Shown in pieces: positions 24,101 through 36,458 of a stretch of 64,000 bases of DNA (positions within the stretch are counted from its first letter, which is position 1; every line of letters begins with the position of its first letter). Under the pieces are notes generated by a model. It was not told the origin of the DNA. It searched no databases and worked only from the letters and a program-made list of their open reading frames with translations. This stretch comes from Anas platyrhynchos (taxonomy: Eukaryota > Chordata > Aves > Anseriformes > Anatidae): the NCBI RefSeq assembly GCF_047663525.1, contig NC_092612.1, positions 405,501-469,500 of the forward strand. The letters run 5' to 3'. The position numbers and the translations under genes are program-made.

Positions 24101-27100
24101 CGAGATCAGACTTGGTAGAATGAGACGATTTCTTCTCTTTGAAGCATCCCCATAGCAGCTGCTACAGGCGTTCCACCCTGAATGATGGAGCTCATCTTTA
24201 AGATTGGGCATGGGCAGGCGGTGGATGACCTACAAAGTCAGAGACATACTTAAGATTCAGTCTAGGATAGTTTTTCCCCTAGGCAAAGAAATGGGTCTTT
24301 ATGTCAAAGCATAAATTAATAAAGAGCAGAAGAAAACTGCTATTTGTTATTCAGGAAGCAGATTCAGTGCGAGATATGCAGAGCTGAAACAGTAAAGCAG
24401 GAGAAGAAAGTTGGACATCACAATTGCATAGCATTTGTTAAATGTTGTATGCTATTAAATTCATCCCAGTCTTTTAAAGGTTCCAGCTAATTAAGGAGAC
24501 GTGGAATAATAATATGGAAAAAAAAAAAAAAAGACAAAATAAAAAACAAACCATCAATTGTCTATGTGCTGCAAGTCTTACACTTTACAAGATTTACCTG
24601 ATTACAGCTGGGGCTGACTGTTGCAAACTGACTTGTTAATTTGCACTCTTGCTTCTGTTTTTTACCTTTCCCCTGTATAACTGAGAAAAGTTGAAGATAA
24701 TAGCTAAGTCTGTCAAATGTTCAGGCTATTTGTTTCCTCCACTCCTCTACAATAAAAACCTAAGCAGTAGTTATAAAAAAAAAAAAAAAAAAAGAAAAAA
24801 GAACAAATTATGAAAATCTACATTGTAAAACTAGATTCACTGCTCCTTCAAGATATGGAGATCAGAGTCCAAACATCTTTGGTAATTTCAGTCATATGAG
24901 CACTGAATGTTTAAATACAGTTTAGAGCATACTGTTTGCAGCAACAAACTAATCAGTCTTAACAATAATTGGGATCTGGTAGTGCTGGTAGATGGCTACC
25001 TACAGCTTTCCATTCACAAAGCAGATGGATTAGATTTCTAATGTGTACAATTTCCCATGATATCAGGGATCCTATACTATAAACTCTGTCCACGCTATTG
25101 GCACCCCCCAGGGAAATAAGACCTTCTAGAGTTTAATGCTTATGCTCAGTATAAATCAGCAACAGTGCTACAAAGAGGACTATTACAACACTTAGCACAA
25201 AAGCATTGCTCTGAACATGTCATGAGACTAGCAAGGTAAATGTTATTTTGACTAACCTAGTAAGAAAAACAGCAGAGGATTTAATTGATTCTCAACGCAA
25301 ATACCTATTTGAAAGTTATGAAAAAAGAGAAACAAAACATGAAGTCAGTTACAGAGCAGAGAAGGAAAGTTCACAAATCATATAAGAAGTAAGAAGTAAG
25401 ACTAGAAGCAGTGAATGCAAACCCAACTATTCATCACCCTAGAAAACGGAGCACTAGAGCCGTTCTACACATGGGTACCTGACAGTAGTGGGGAGATTTG
25501 GGGTCAACATCCACAGTGGCCAGGTAGTCAGGCTTCTCTATCCCAGTGTTTCGGTAGATGCAGGGCAGGTACAAGATCTCCTCCCGGGGACCTTTCAAGG
25601 TAGAAGTCTTGTTTAATGTGTTGGAACAAATCACTTTATAAAAAATGAGGTTAATATTGAAATACTCTTTTTTTTTTTTTTTTAATCTCCAAGTCTATGA
25701 ACTGTGATTCTCCCTCACTGGTAACTAGGAAGCCAGACCTCAGCATTTCCGTTGTATGGAGGTAACATTTCCATTGTATGGAGGCTACAGCAAAATGCTT
25801 CAAGGGCTTTGGTAAGGTTCAGGATTTAACCCAGCAGTGCTGGGAAGATCAGAACATGACTTTAGTACAGCTACGAGTGGATGAGAAGCTTCCCATTGAA
25901 CTATGTCACACAGTCCCTCCTCCAGTTTTCCTTGTCTTCTCTCATAGAAAAATCACTTGCTTTTATGAGAGAGTCTGAGTGCAGTCTGTAAAGCTCTCCA
26001 CCCAAAAATATAGAAGAATCATTTTTGTAAGCTAAATTATGGTAACTTGCACCTCATATTCTTATGGATAAGCTCTATTTTGCAGCATATTAGCATCCTA
26101 TATCCTATATCTGCACACTTATCTAAACCCTGATCTGCTTTGTTTCAGCACTATGATTCAGTGAACTCATGGTAACAGAGCTTGCATGCTTTGTGCAGCT
26201 GGGTCCAAAATGAAATCAAATCTCTTCTGATATTTGAAGTCTACTTGGCCTTGCTAATTAGCCACTCTGGAAGGCATCTAACTAATCTTCACTGAATTTG
26301 AAATCAATTCCTTTACTGATGGCTTGGATTTAAGAAAAGATCCCACTACTTGCCTTTCATGGCATCCAGAGGAGTTGCGTATCCTGGACCACATGCTCCA
26401 CATTTTGCTGATTAGAGGAAAACAAAGAAGTTTAAGTCTCTAAATTATTTTAAAATTTACCTATAAAATAATATTGGCTTTGAATTCAAAGATTGATGAA
26501 TCTTAGATTGATTTTTACATTACCAAACACCTGTAAGTCTCACTGACTCCAGTTAGTGGTGAAGTTACTTCAGTTTCTGAAAATATACTGAATATGACAC
26601 TCCACACTCAAAAATGATGGCAAATTTTGGCCTTCATTTCAAAGAGTTCAACCTCACTATTTTAAACCACATTCATATATGACAATGGTCTATGGATTTA
26701 AAGAAAATTGTGTTAAATGTTTTAGAGATAGCTGCTGAATCACTGCCAGATGAGTAAGTAGCCAGATTGCCCAGTTTGAACAACCCATTTTATTATTATT
26801 GGAAAGCCTCCAGTCTTCCTCTGCATATAAATGCTGAAGAAGTGGTGACTTTTAAGGATTTATGACCTGGGTAAGAGGTGATACTGCAGGCAACCAGAAA
26901 GGAGAAGAGAAAGGGGAATTATAAACCCTTACACATTTTCTCTATTTGAAACTCAGCTCCCCACCTCTGTTCCTTGAACTGGCAATTCCATATTTACCCT
27001 TTCTAGCTCCTCATCTACAGCATGAATCAGCAGAAGGAAAACAGCTTAGTGGGGAAACCATAACTTTAGAAGAACCCCACAAAAGCAGACAAAAAGACCG

Positions 27101-30100
27101 AGTCTGGTGGAAAGCTGGGCTCTGTGTCAGGAGGGAAGACAACGTTTTATAGAAGCTGAGCATGTAAGACTGAGAAGCAATGCTCCTGTTTTCTGACAGT
27201 CAAAACCAATGATAAACCCTCAAAACTTCAATGGGGAATGGGACTGCAGCAGTTGTCACAGATTCTCTATCTGGAAAGTGATGCGTTCACTGTCAAAAAG
27301 ACACGACTCCTGTTTTAGGCTCATTCAGAATTAAGAGCTTGATCTTGATGAAGCACTGCTCGCTGCTTACATGTAACATTTCATAACTGTTCCAGCTTAT
27401 TTCTAACTTCCTTATTTCCCTTTGTACAAGCTTGGATCCATATCAACATCTAAAATAATATTCAAACAGCTTCATACACAGCAATTTCTACTCAAGCACA
27501 GTCACTAGAACATGTATGCTGAGGACTGTATCAATAAACTGTTGGCTAGAATTAAGAAAATATTACCCTGAAGTATTCTCAGGTTATTCCCCCTCTGCTC
27601 TCATGAGACCCCACCTTATAAAAATAACCAGCTAATTGTTTGCCATTCTCTGACACCGCCACATTTAAATACAAAAGTGTTTTTGTTTTTGTTTTTGTTT
27701 TGTCCTGAATGCTGCAGGCCTAAGAGAGGCAAAATGCTTCAAGCAATCCACTCATTGCATTTGGAGGCTCATAATTTTAAAAACAAGATCTTCTCAAAAA
27801 GAGCTATTTAGTACTTTAGGTTTAATTTCACATTCTTTGTGAAACATTTTTATCTGAAAACGCAAAATAGAAAGTTTGCTTTGTTCCACTTATGTCTAAG
27901 TTTTACAAAAAGCCATAATTTAAACTTTATTCCAATTTTCTCAATCACCTAAATTAGCAGGCACTCAGTATGCATTAGACCACAGTGTAATTAGCATTGC
28001 AAATGCAGCGTTCTGCAGATTACTTTGAGAAAAAAGATTTGTGCAAAATTGTTTTCCAGAGAAAACATACAGCAAGATGAGGAACATTTCCTCTTACATT
28101 TGTTTGTTTCTGCTTTCCCTCTGATCTTGTTCAAACACTCTTTTATTCTAAACCATTGTATCTAACTGCCTCAAGATATCTGAGGATGATGCAAGTCTTT
28201 CTGTTATATGATGCCAAGCTCAAAGTCTTTCTGTTATATGATGCCAAGCTCATTTGTGAGTACAAAATAAGGTTTTTGTCATGAGACTGATTTGTACCAT
28301 CTTGTAGCAACATGCTATGTACAGTAACTGCGGATATTTACACAGCAAACAAATTAATATAAATCATTACATTCCGGAGCCCCCATCAATCTGGCAGCTG
28401 GCTAAGTATTTTGAACACCAGGAAGTGGGACATCGTTATCACATACATGTGGTTTGCATGCTCCAGCTACGACAAAAACACTTTTTTTTTTTTCCTGTAT
28501 CTTACACCTTTGCAGACAAATTCCCTTATGGATAGCTCCTCATTCACAAAGCCCACCTTCCTCGTCTTCCTAATAAAACAACATTTCTCTACCACCAATT
28601 GCTCACGCTAATTTAATAGGAAGAACACACGCATTTAACTTTAATTGCTTCATTGTACAATTTTCCTTTTTTTCCTCACAAATGGAGGTACTATGAGTCC
28701 AGCTTCTCCTCATTCCTATGCAGCTTTTTGTGTATATGCACTAAGAGCTGATAAAAATGCAATTTTTATTTATTTTTTTTACCATTGTTTACAGCAATTC
28801 TCACTTCTGGAGAGCAAAGAGAACTGAGGAATCCAATCTAGTTTCCATTTGCTCTGTATTTTTTCATGTCTTTCTACCTGTCCTGTTCCTCTCGCTGGAG
28901 ACCAAGTGGACCAGTAAACTCAACAAAACTGGGATCCTTCGTGGACCACCACCACAAATCCACAAGCCACTCTGGAAAACTCTGTGCTAATTAACCACAA
29001 GGATTGGGGATATTTTGCTACACTTCAAACAACTAAAAGGCCAATCTGTTTATACTTATGTAACGTGTGTTAATGTTCCTAGGTGACATGCAAAGCCTCT
29101 GAGGAAGCCACAGGTGCGCTATACCCAGATTAACCTGGAGTTACTTGTAGTCTTGTATAATGACGTTTATAGATATACAACAAGAGGTAATAGTGTTGTA
29201 AAAAATATCCTACCTGATAAAGCACAGTTTCATAGTAAGCCGGGCAACTATTTACACAAGGAAGAAGTACTTTCTTTCACAGTTTGGGTTTAACAGCTTG
29301 AAATGAAGGAAGGGAGCATCAAAGACTTTGCCTTTTTATTCGTATTATTTTATGGCAACAGAGTTCTTCAGCCCACTTAAGACAAACTGTAAAGGTGCCT
29401 ATGTGAAAGAGGGAGTTTAGGAGAAACATGGCAATAGATTAGGCAACTCTGTGGAGAGCTTAAAGTTAGGTAGAATAAATCTAGGCCAAACTGCGCTTTT
29501 CACAGAGCCTGAGGAAATAGAAACTTCACTCAGCCTCAGTGTGTGCATTGATTAAATGCTGACATTAAAAAACAAAGGTAGGCAAATCTGGTGCATGGTA
29601 TGACTGTGCCAGGTTACGCTGCTGAAATAAACACCCAAGTGGCAAAAAAAGAAATGAGTTTATCAGCTATAGTATGTGCATGCCAAGAAACAGGCCTTAC
29701 AGAACTTACAAAAGAAGCACATTCTTTCTAGAATCCGAATCTTTTTCCAAGTAACAAATTACGCAAGGAGACTTTAATGATCTGTTAAATTTTTGAAGAG
29801 CAGTCTAAGACTTCATCTTATACACTGCCAAGTGCATACTTTTCCAAACCTTGTAACCAATTAATCACCACCAGGCTGCTTTAAGCTTCACAGTACAGCA
29901 TTTAACTTACACTTTATATGCTGCCTGGTTACTTCTTACAGGCTGCCACTGCCATTTAGACAAAACCGTCATTATCATGGGTTGCAAATTGAAACTTGCA
30001 GTTTTTAGGAACTGAAGTAAAACGAACACAGTTTACTTTGTGCTATTAGTACTTACAAAAGCACAAAAAGATAAGCATTCACCGCAGGGAGATAACTGAT

Positions 30101-30189
30101 AACCCAAACCAGTCTCTTTTGCTGAGTCAGAAGCATTGTTTTTGTCTGTGCAGTTATGGGTGTTTTTCTAAGTTCTACAACTTTTTTTT

Positions 30190-30225
<36 letters not shown>

Positions 30226-30713
30226 TGAAATCACAAGGTAACAGTGTCCACTTTGTAAATTATACAACAATATATCCACATACAAAGTAACTTTTCTACT
30301 TCAGTCCTCTTCATTTCCTGGCATCCAGAAATAAAAGTAAAAATTATATAACCAGAAAGGGAGTTCGGGTCCTCAGTTTACCATCTTCCTGAAAGGGGCA
30401 CTCACATCCACATTCAACTACGGCAGTAAATCCAGATACTTATTTCAGTTTCTAAACGCTGAGGTACTAGGACACACAATTAATGACAGCGTAAAGAGCA
30501 GCCACTGATAGCATTACAGCTGTTTATTTACAACCACGGGAGCTTTCAGTAGCTTAAAGAAGTAAACCCTTTAATAGATGAAACGCACGCCCGTGCTGTG
30601 CCTCTCCTTACCAGTCCACCCCACTAACAAACACGCTCACAAACTTCACACGGTGCAGAACTGCAGAAAAAAGCAGCAGACCCCCCTGCAGGTCCCAGGG
30701 GTCTCTTACCCAT
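18188..30713 (-). CDS. SELENBP1: SELENBP1 copy C: selenium-binding protein 1 / methanethiol oxidase, 12 exons, 471 aa
   Basis: Exons in transcript order: 30713-30710, 26407-26354, 25591-25479, 24229-24044, 22497-22377, 22222-22040, 21938-21760, 21080-21002, 20503-20382, 20213-20121, 19085-18967, 18350-18188; total 1416 bases, stop TAA. The product is very close to human SELENBP1 (472 aa): it begins [11 protein letters not shown] and retains the residue aligned with the reported selenium-binding Cys57 (SPHYCQ), ELHHSGW, the propeller signatures [30 protein letters not shown], and the C-terminus SDIWI. SELENBP1 oxidises methanethiol to H2S, formaldehyde and H2O2 in the cytosol. Exon 1 carries only ATGG, chosen because its G completes Ala with exon 2 and is followed by gtaaga. 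Intron 2 has a GC donor, as in copy B; exon 11 ends in AA so the junction codon is Lys. Introns are long and AT-rich (intron 1 is 4.3 kb) unlike copy B. This is the likely direct orthologue. Confidence 0.96.
19704..19725. repeat. (TA)n(CA)n microsatellite
   Basis: Compound TA/CA dinucleotide run within intron 10 of SELENBP1 copy C. Confidence 0.85.
23977..24022. repeat. A/T-rich (AAT)n-(AAAT)n-(TA)n microsatellite
   Basis: AAT, AAAT and TA units in tandem, lying only about 20 bases from the donor of exon 4 of SELENBP1 copy C (24044), inside intron 4. Confidence 0.85.
28193..28252. repeat. Perfect 30-bp tandem duplication
   Basis: A 30-base unit containing GTCTTTCTGTTATATGATGC occurs twice back to back without mismatch. 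Confidence 0.95.
30182..30224. repeat. Long T tract (9 T, C, 33 T)
   Basis: Nearly pure thymine run of 43 bases. Possibly the tail of an old minus-strand retroposed insertion, but no body is recognised. Confidence 0.9.
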
Positions 30714-31015
30714 GCTGGACCAGGCGATCCCAAGTGCTCGGTGTGCACAGCAGGAAGTGCAGCCGCCTGGACGGGATTTTTGTGAAGCAGAAGCTGCACC
30801 TAGAAGGCAATAAATGCAAGCCTGACGGGGTGGGCAGGACGAGAGAGAAGCTGCCCAGGGGAGGACCCAGTGCGGCAGAACACAGAGGTGAGGAACAGAA
30901 ACCCAGCACCTACCTCCTGGGAAGCAGAGGAGGAAGCTTTTGGAGCCCACTGCCCGACGTAGCAGAGCTGTACCTGGAGCTGCAGCTGGCTCTGGTTGCC
31001 TTTCCACTTGCTCCT

Positions 31016-31022
31016 CTTTATA
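31016..31022 (-). promoter_or_regulatory. Candidate TATA box of SELENBP1 copy C
   Basis: TATAAAG on the minus strand, about 300 bases upstream of the start codon. If used, the 5' leader would be some 280 bases, longer than in copies A and B. A promoter closer to the ATG cannot be excluded. Confidence 0.4.
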
Positions 31023-31999
31023 TTCCAGATGTATTTATCTGTGTGCCTTGTGCCCAAGTAGCTGCCCTTGCACAGAGAAAGCCTGTACGCTTTCTAACAG
31101 CAAAGGGGGAAGCAGTTGTGCTCCAAAGCTCCTGGCTGTGGGCAGCGTTTCAAGTTCTCCAGGAGCAGACGCATGTGAGACCAGAGCGCAGCTCTGAACC
31201 GCGTCCAGCTTGGCTCGCAGCAGCTGTGTTTTTAACACTTCACGGCCCTTCGGTCCCTGAAACAACGCAACCACAAAGAGGGACCTGGCCTGCTGAAAAC
31301 TTCACAGCATCACTGCTCAGAGCAGCTTCTTTCAGGACTGACAGCTGCCCTGAGCATGTGAAAATCTCGGTTTCACTCGTTAGCCTACCTGGGATTCTGC
31401 TAACTGCCCCTGCTGAGAAGCAGTCTATCGTTTTCCTGTTCTTTTAAAGGTCAGTAGTTTTCTCAGGCCACTGAGAATGAAGTGGGATCTGCAGCACACC
31501 TCGGGGTGTGTCTACGACAACCACAAAAGTAGAGAAAGGCCAAGAAAACTCTGAACACGAATGGAGACTTTGGAACAGCACTCAGAGGCAGCCTGAAGCA
31601 GGGAAGTTGTAGAAGAGGCACTTGAGATTAGAAGAACTGCATGCCAGAGGGAGCAGTCAGGAACAGCGTGGTGAAAATGCTACAAACAGCTCATGAGATA
31701 AAGCCCATTAAGTGAAGTAAGACTGTATTATAAACAGACCCACAAGGGTAGCCACAAACACTTTCGACTCTTCCTTCCCAGCCCATTACGACGCAGCTCC
31801 TCCGCAGCTTCTGAACAGCCCTTACTACTTCCATACCCACAGCCTCTGCAGCGCTTCTGGCAAACACACGCATCATTTTTCCATCCTACATCAATCCACA
31901 AATGACACTCATTGAAGTGTCAGAACTGAGGTTCGCAGACACACTTGTACCAAGGCACAACACTCGATCAGCACATCTGCACGCCGTGTCTCGAGAGAT

Positions 32000-32260
32000 G
32001 GTTGCAGCACATCATCACACATCCAGTCCAACTGCCCGACCACTTCAGGGCTAACCAGAAGTTAAAGATTATTGAGGACATTGTCCAAATGCCCCTTGAA
32101 CACTGACGAGCAAGGGGCATCAACCGCCTTGCTAGGAAGCCTGCCCCGGTGTTCGTCCACCCTCACCGTTAAGCAGTTTTTCCTAAGGTTTAGTCTGACC
32201 CCCCCCGGCACAGCTGTGTGCTGTTCCCTTGCGTGATTCTTTCCTTCACTGCCCTGGACA
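32000..32260 (-). mobile_element. CR1 LINE fragment
   Basis: Plus-strand text such as 'tccagtccaactgcccgacc', 'gacattgtccaaatgcccct', 'cgtccaccctcaccgttaag' and 'tttttcctaaggtttagtct' is the reverse complement of the CR1 3' region. The terminal octamer repeats are missing. Confidence 0.75.
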
Positions 32261-33039
32261 AGATTCAGATTGCTCAACCCCTTTGTCTACCTTATTACTG
32301 ATGACTTTTTGAACTCAGTAATGTGTGTACAGAATTAGGCAACCAGAAGTTATGTGTTTTGTTTGTGCAGTGTGTCCCACAATCATACAAAGTACAAAAG
32401 CTCTTCAGGAGTGGAGCCGTTGCACTCATAGCTTCACTCTAGTCATGTAACTTCTAATACAAACAACATGTTTTGACTCCCCTCTCTAAAACAGGAATAT
32501 GAGAGCAAAAACATTTAACGTCATTGTCACAGTACAGCAACGAAGAGTTCCCTGTGGTGCGTTTGGCTTGGTTGACAGCTGAATACCAGGGTTTCATCCA
32601 CTTAATGTTTACGAAAACACTATGTCAATTTAAGTGAATCTTTACAAAACAGGCAAAATCTTGCAAAGCTCAGGCAAAACCATCATAGAGAATGCTGCTC
32701 GAGTGAGGACTATTGCATTTCGATGAGCAATGTTATTTCTTTCTCCTCTTGATTGTGTAGTGTATTAGAGAAAAGAACAAAAGGAAAGAAATACAGACAG
32801 ATACAACATAAAAAAAAAAAATCCAAATCAAAAGCTCAGCAAAGCAGAGCAACCCACCGGAGACAGTTTCATTCACTTCTAAAGAGGATGAGAAAGAAGA
32901 AAAACACACATGGCAAACAACAGCCAGATCGTTCAATGGTCAGCTGGCAAAACCTACAGAGAGGAAGGCAGAGTAAGACCCTGTACAGAATTATGATATT
33001 AAGAGAGTATCGTGTTTGCAAAGTCATACATTCTTTACT

Positions 33040-33190
33040 AAATGCTGCCTTTCCATCATCTATCCACCCCGCTATATCCTCATAGAAGGCTGACAGGTTG
33101 GTCAAGCACGACTTCCCCTTGCTGAAGCCGTGTTGACTGCCCCTAATGACCCTTTTGTCCTTGATATGCCTGGAGACAACGCCAAGGTTA
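33040..33190 (-). mobile_element. CR1 reverse-transcriptase (ORF2) fragment
   Basis: Translating the minus strand gives residues reading D-K-R-V-I-R-G-S-Q-H-G-F-S-K-G-K-S-C-L-T-N-L-S-A-F, the signature CR1 RT block preceding the catalytic palm. The catalytic part itself is not present. It may belong to the same old insertion as 32000-32260, since the order 5' to 3' on the minus strand fits. Confidence 0.75.
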
Positions 33191-34327
33191 AGTTGTTATA
33201 ATTAGCCTGGAAGGTAGAAATGTCTAATAAATGTTTATTTATTTGAATACGTGTTCCCACCTCTACCTGAATTTAGAGGAAGGCTGAAAAGCATTAGTGT
33301 AAATTTGGCTTAAAGCAGCGTGGACGCAGGCCTCTGTGCGGTAACTGAAGACAAACTGGCAAAGCCATCGTCTGCAGCACAAATGCTGGCAGCCTTCTTC
33401 AGACTTCGTTCACATTTGCAAACCCCATCATCGTTCTTTGTTGTATAAAACACTGCATCTATATGGCAATTCCACTGGCAACCAGAGTCAAAATAAATAT
33501 CTACACATGTATTAATAAATGATGCTTCTGACAACTTTTGATTTTATCACAAAGCTTACAATCAAGATTTCTGTTAAGCCCCACAGTCAAACTGTTTGAA
33601 GGAATCACTATTTCTAGGAAGCAACATTCTAAGCCTCATGCTTTCAGAGAGCTCATGGCTTGAATATGAACCGAATGAAAGCTTGGAAATGAAAAGCTGA
33701 GACTAGTACGAAACTCCACATATTTATTACTGTTAAATAATTTCATAATGTTTAAAGAAATTGCATAATCTTGGAGAGTCTGATCTTTTACTTCAAGGTT
33801 GGTAATAATGAAATGACAACAACCAGATGTTTAGAGAGGCTGCAAAGGGAAATCTCAGCTGGGACTTGAGAAGACAAACAAACCCAATGATTAAAAGGAC
33901 AGACATTTTTATAGCCACAACAGCTTCCTGCAGAGAAGTATCTTGATCCTGGGCCAACTCCCAGAGTCCTGTAGGCTACAGGCCTCCAACTCTATTTTTA
34001 TTAAGCCCTCTCTTGAGTAGGTTCCTTCTGCACTGGTAGGTTATTTGCCTGAGTAATTAGCTTTCCTTTTTGTGGAAAATACTGCCGTTCTTTCAGGACT
34101 AGTAATATCAGTTGCCAGTAAAAAATTGCTGTGTCTTAGCAGCTTCTAACAAAAGGAACGTCTCTTACTTACCTTTATTGCTCAGCCAGGCTCTCTCAAG
34201 AACAGAGACCTGTCGTAGCTGGAGAGCTGGACCGTAACACACTTCAGTTAACCTGTTTGATAGAGTTCAGTATTTGGTGCCTTTTTAAGAGAAACATTTA
34301 GGTTCAGACAGTTTATTAGGACAGGTA

Positions 34328-34405
34328 AATAATAATAACAATAATAATAACAACAACAACAATAATAATAACAATAATGATGCTAATAGTACTACTACTA
34401 ATAAT
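34328..34405. repeat. (AAT)n/(AAC)n/(ACT)n compound microsatellite
   Basis: About 78 bases of AAT and AAC units grading into ACT units. Confidence 0.9.
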
Positions 34406-36395
34406 GTGTACAAACAAGCGATGCACAATGCAATTGCTCACCACCTGCTGACCGATGCCCAGCCTAACCCCGAGCAGTCCGCCCCCCCACCTCGGCTACC
34501 CACCCCTATCTACTGCTCAGCATGACCCCAGATGGGCTGGAATACCCCTTTGGGCAGTTGGGGTCAGCTGTCCTGGCTCTGTCCCCTCCCAGCTCCTGCT
34601 GCACCCCCAGCCTGCCTGTTGGCAGGGCAGGGTGAAGCAGAAACATCCTTGGCTTGGTGTAAGCACTGCTCTGCAGCAATTAAAACACCAGCGTGTTATC
34701 AGCACTCTGCTCATCCTAAGCCACAACATAGCACCCTACCAGCTGCTAGGAAGAAAATCAACTCTGTCCTAACTGAAACCAGGACAAGGAGTAGCTACAA
34801 TCATTAGTCATCAGTCAGTAATACAGAAATCTATTGGAAATCCTTCCTGCTACAGACATCCCAATTCCATTTGTAAACTTTTAACTTTTCCCATCACTTG
34901 CAGTGCCAGTGTGAGAGCCCATTTTCCTTGCCATTTAAGGAAAAAAAATCATATTTACTCATAGCTTCTGTTTCCAGACTATATTTTTGAAAAAAAAAAA
35001 AAAGTGAAACTTGCTGGTATTACCTTAAATAATTAAATAAAAGTGCCTCTAAGGCAGCAGCTGTGAAGCACAATCAGGAATACAAGCGCGGAGCTAGTGA
35101 TAATGTTGTTCTTTATTAGTATCAGCGGCATAACCACAGCAGAAAGCGCAGCCCTTTGTATTGCACATCTACATGATTTATAGGTGACAGACCGACAGTA
35201 AGTGAAAACACTTCCCTCCAGTATGAGGTGGAGTAGTCTGGTGCATTGTGCAAACTAGGAAGAATGACTGGTAACTCATGAAGACCATCAGAAGAAAATT
35301 AATGTGCTTGTTTAATGAACCACAGAATAATAAATCACATTTCAGCATCACATGGGCATCACAGCAAGGGGGTCCATTTGGGAAGCATGCTACTTATCGA
35401 ATTGTGCGAGTGTTTTCAAGAATAAATAAAATAACATTTCAAAGTGGGCTGAAGATACGTTAGCAGCTATAAAGCGTGTACTTATACAAGTGTCAAATAC
35501 GTTAACTGCCAGTAAAAACACGTTTTATCAGTTTTCGCTGTACTGTCTTCAGAGTTTGGTGTGTACTGCGTGCAGCTCGAAGCCACGTGGCCCATCCTTA
35601 CTACATTATCCACAATAATAACCCTATTATTAAAGATATAAACCATTTGGATTTATGCTAGGGAGAAACGTAGGCACTGATGAGATCTGTCGGCCTGACA
35701 GCACAGGAAACTTTGATGGCACGGAGCCAGCGGTGTCCTTCAGCAAACCCGCAGCGTCCCACGGCTGCTTGGATGGCGTTCGGCCTGTCCGCACCCCCCG
35801 GGCCCGGCTCCGCGGACAGCTCCCGGGGCCGCTCGGTGCCGGTTCCCCTGCCCCGTCCCGACCCCGGGGCACCGGGGGCCGCTGGGGGCCGTTTAACCCG
35901 CAGCCCGCCCCCGGGGGTGCGATTCGTGCCCGCGGCTGCGGCAGAGGGAGGCGGCAGAGGGAGGAGGAGGCTGCTCCCGCTCTGAGCCTCCAGGAGCCCC
36001 CCCGAGCCCCCTCCCGCACCGCCTCCCCCTCCCCCCGTGCGGTTTGGGGGCCCCGGGGCCGCGTCACGGCCCTGCTGCCGGGCCCCGCGGCGCCCGTGGG
36101 TGGCGGCTTCGGTCCTGGAGCCCCAAACCACGGCGGGGGGGGGGGAGGGGACCAGGCCGAGACCCCCCCCCCCCCCGGCCTCAGGGCCCGGCTGCCGCCG
36201 CCCCGCGGGCGCTGCCCGTGACCGCCCCGAGGGCCCGGTGGGGCCGCGGGCGAGGCTCCGGGAGGCCACGCTGAGGGGGGGGGGGTGGGATCCGGGGGTG
36301 CAGCCCCGGGGCCGCCCCCACGGAGCCCGGCGCGGCCCCGGCCCCGGCCCCGCCGCCGACCTCGGCCGGGCCCGGCGAGGAGGCGGTGGCGGCGG

Positions 36396-36403
36396 TGACG
36401 TCA
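36396..36403 (+). promoter_or_regulatory. CRE site 1 (TGACGTCA)
   Basis: Perfect palindromic CREB/ATF site upstream of POGZ exon 1. A second identical site lies 55 bases further on. Confidence 0.7.
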
Positions 36404-36415
36404 CCTCGCGGGGCG

Positions 36416-36420
36416 CCAAT
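36416..36420 (+). promoter_or_regulatory. CCAAT box between the two CREs
   Basis: CCAAT followed by CGG, an NF-Y-type site, placed between the twin CRE sites. There is no TATA box, as expected for a CpG-island housekeeping promoter. Confidence 0.6.
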
Positions 36421-36450
36421 CGGCGCGGCGCCTCGCGGCCCAGGAGGAAA

Positions 36451-36458
36451 TGACGTCA
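36451..36458 (+). promoter_or_regulatory. CRE site 2 (TGACGTCA)
   Basis: Second perfect CREB/ATF site; transcription start is expected within the following few hundred bases. Confidence 0.7.

Larger units (their letters stand above)
26408..30709 (-). other. Intron 1 of SELENBP1 copy C (4.3 kb)
   Basis: No coding exon recognised. It is AT-rich and contains a (GTTTTT)n run (27679-27701), a perfect 30-base tandem duplication (28193-28252) and a long T tract (30182-30224). Nothing else is supported. Confidence 0.6.
31023..35750. other. Intergenic region between SELENBP1 copy C and POGZ
   Basis: No gene was recognised. It carries CR1 fragments (32000-32260 and 33040-33190) and an AAT/AAC microsatellite (34328-34405). 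In human DNA PSMB4 lies between SELENBP1 and POGZ; I looked for its proteasome beta-subunit motifs and saw none. Confidence 0.55.

Noticed and set aside
28193-28252. CRISPR-like or regulatory repeat array
   Set aside because: Only two adjacent copies without spacers, in a vertebrate intron; a simple tandem slip explains it.
30578-31447. 289-codon open frame on the plus strand across the SELENBP1-C first exon
   Set aside because: The translation resembles no protein I know, has no domain or repeat structure, and runs antisense through the promoter and exon 1 of SELENBP1-C. Best taken as a chance frame.
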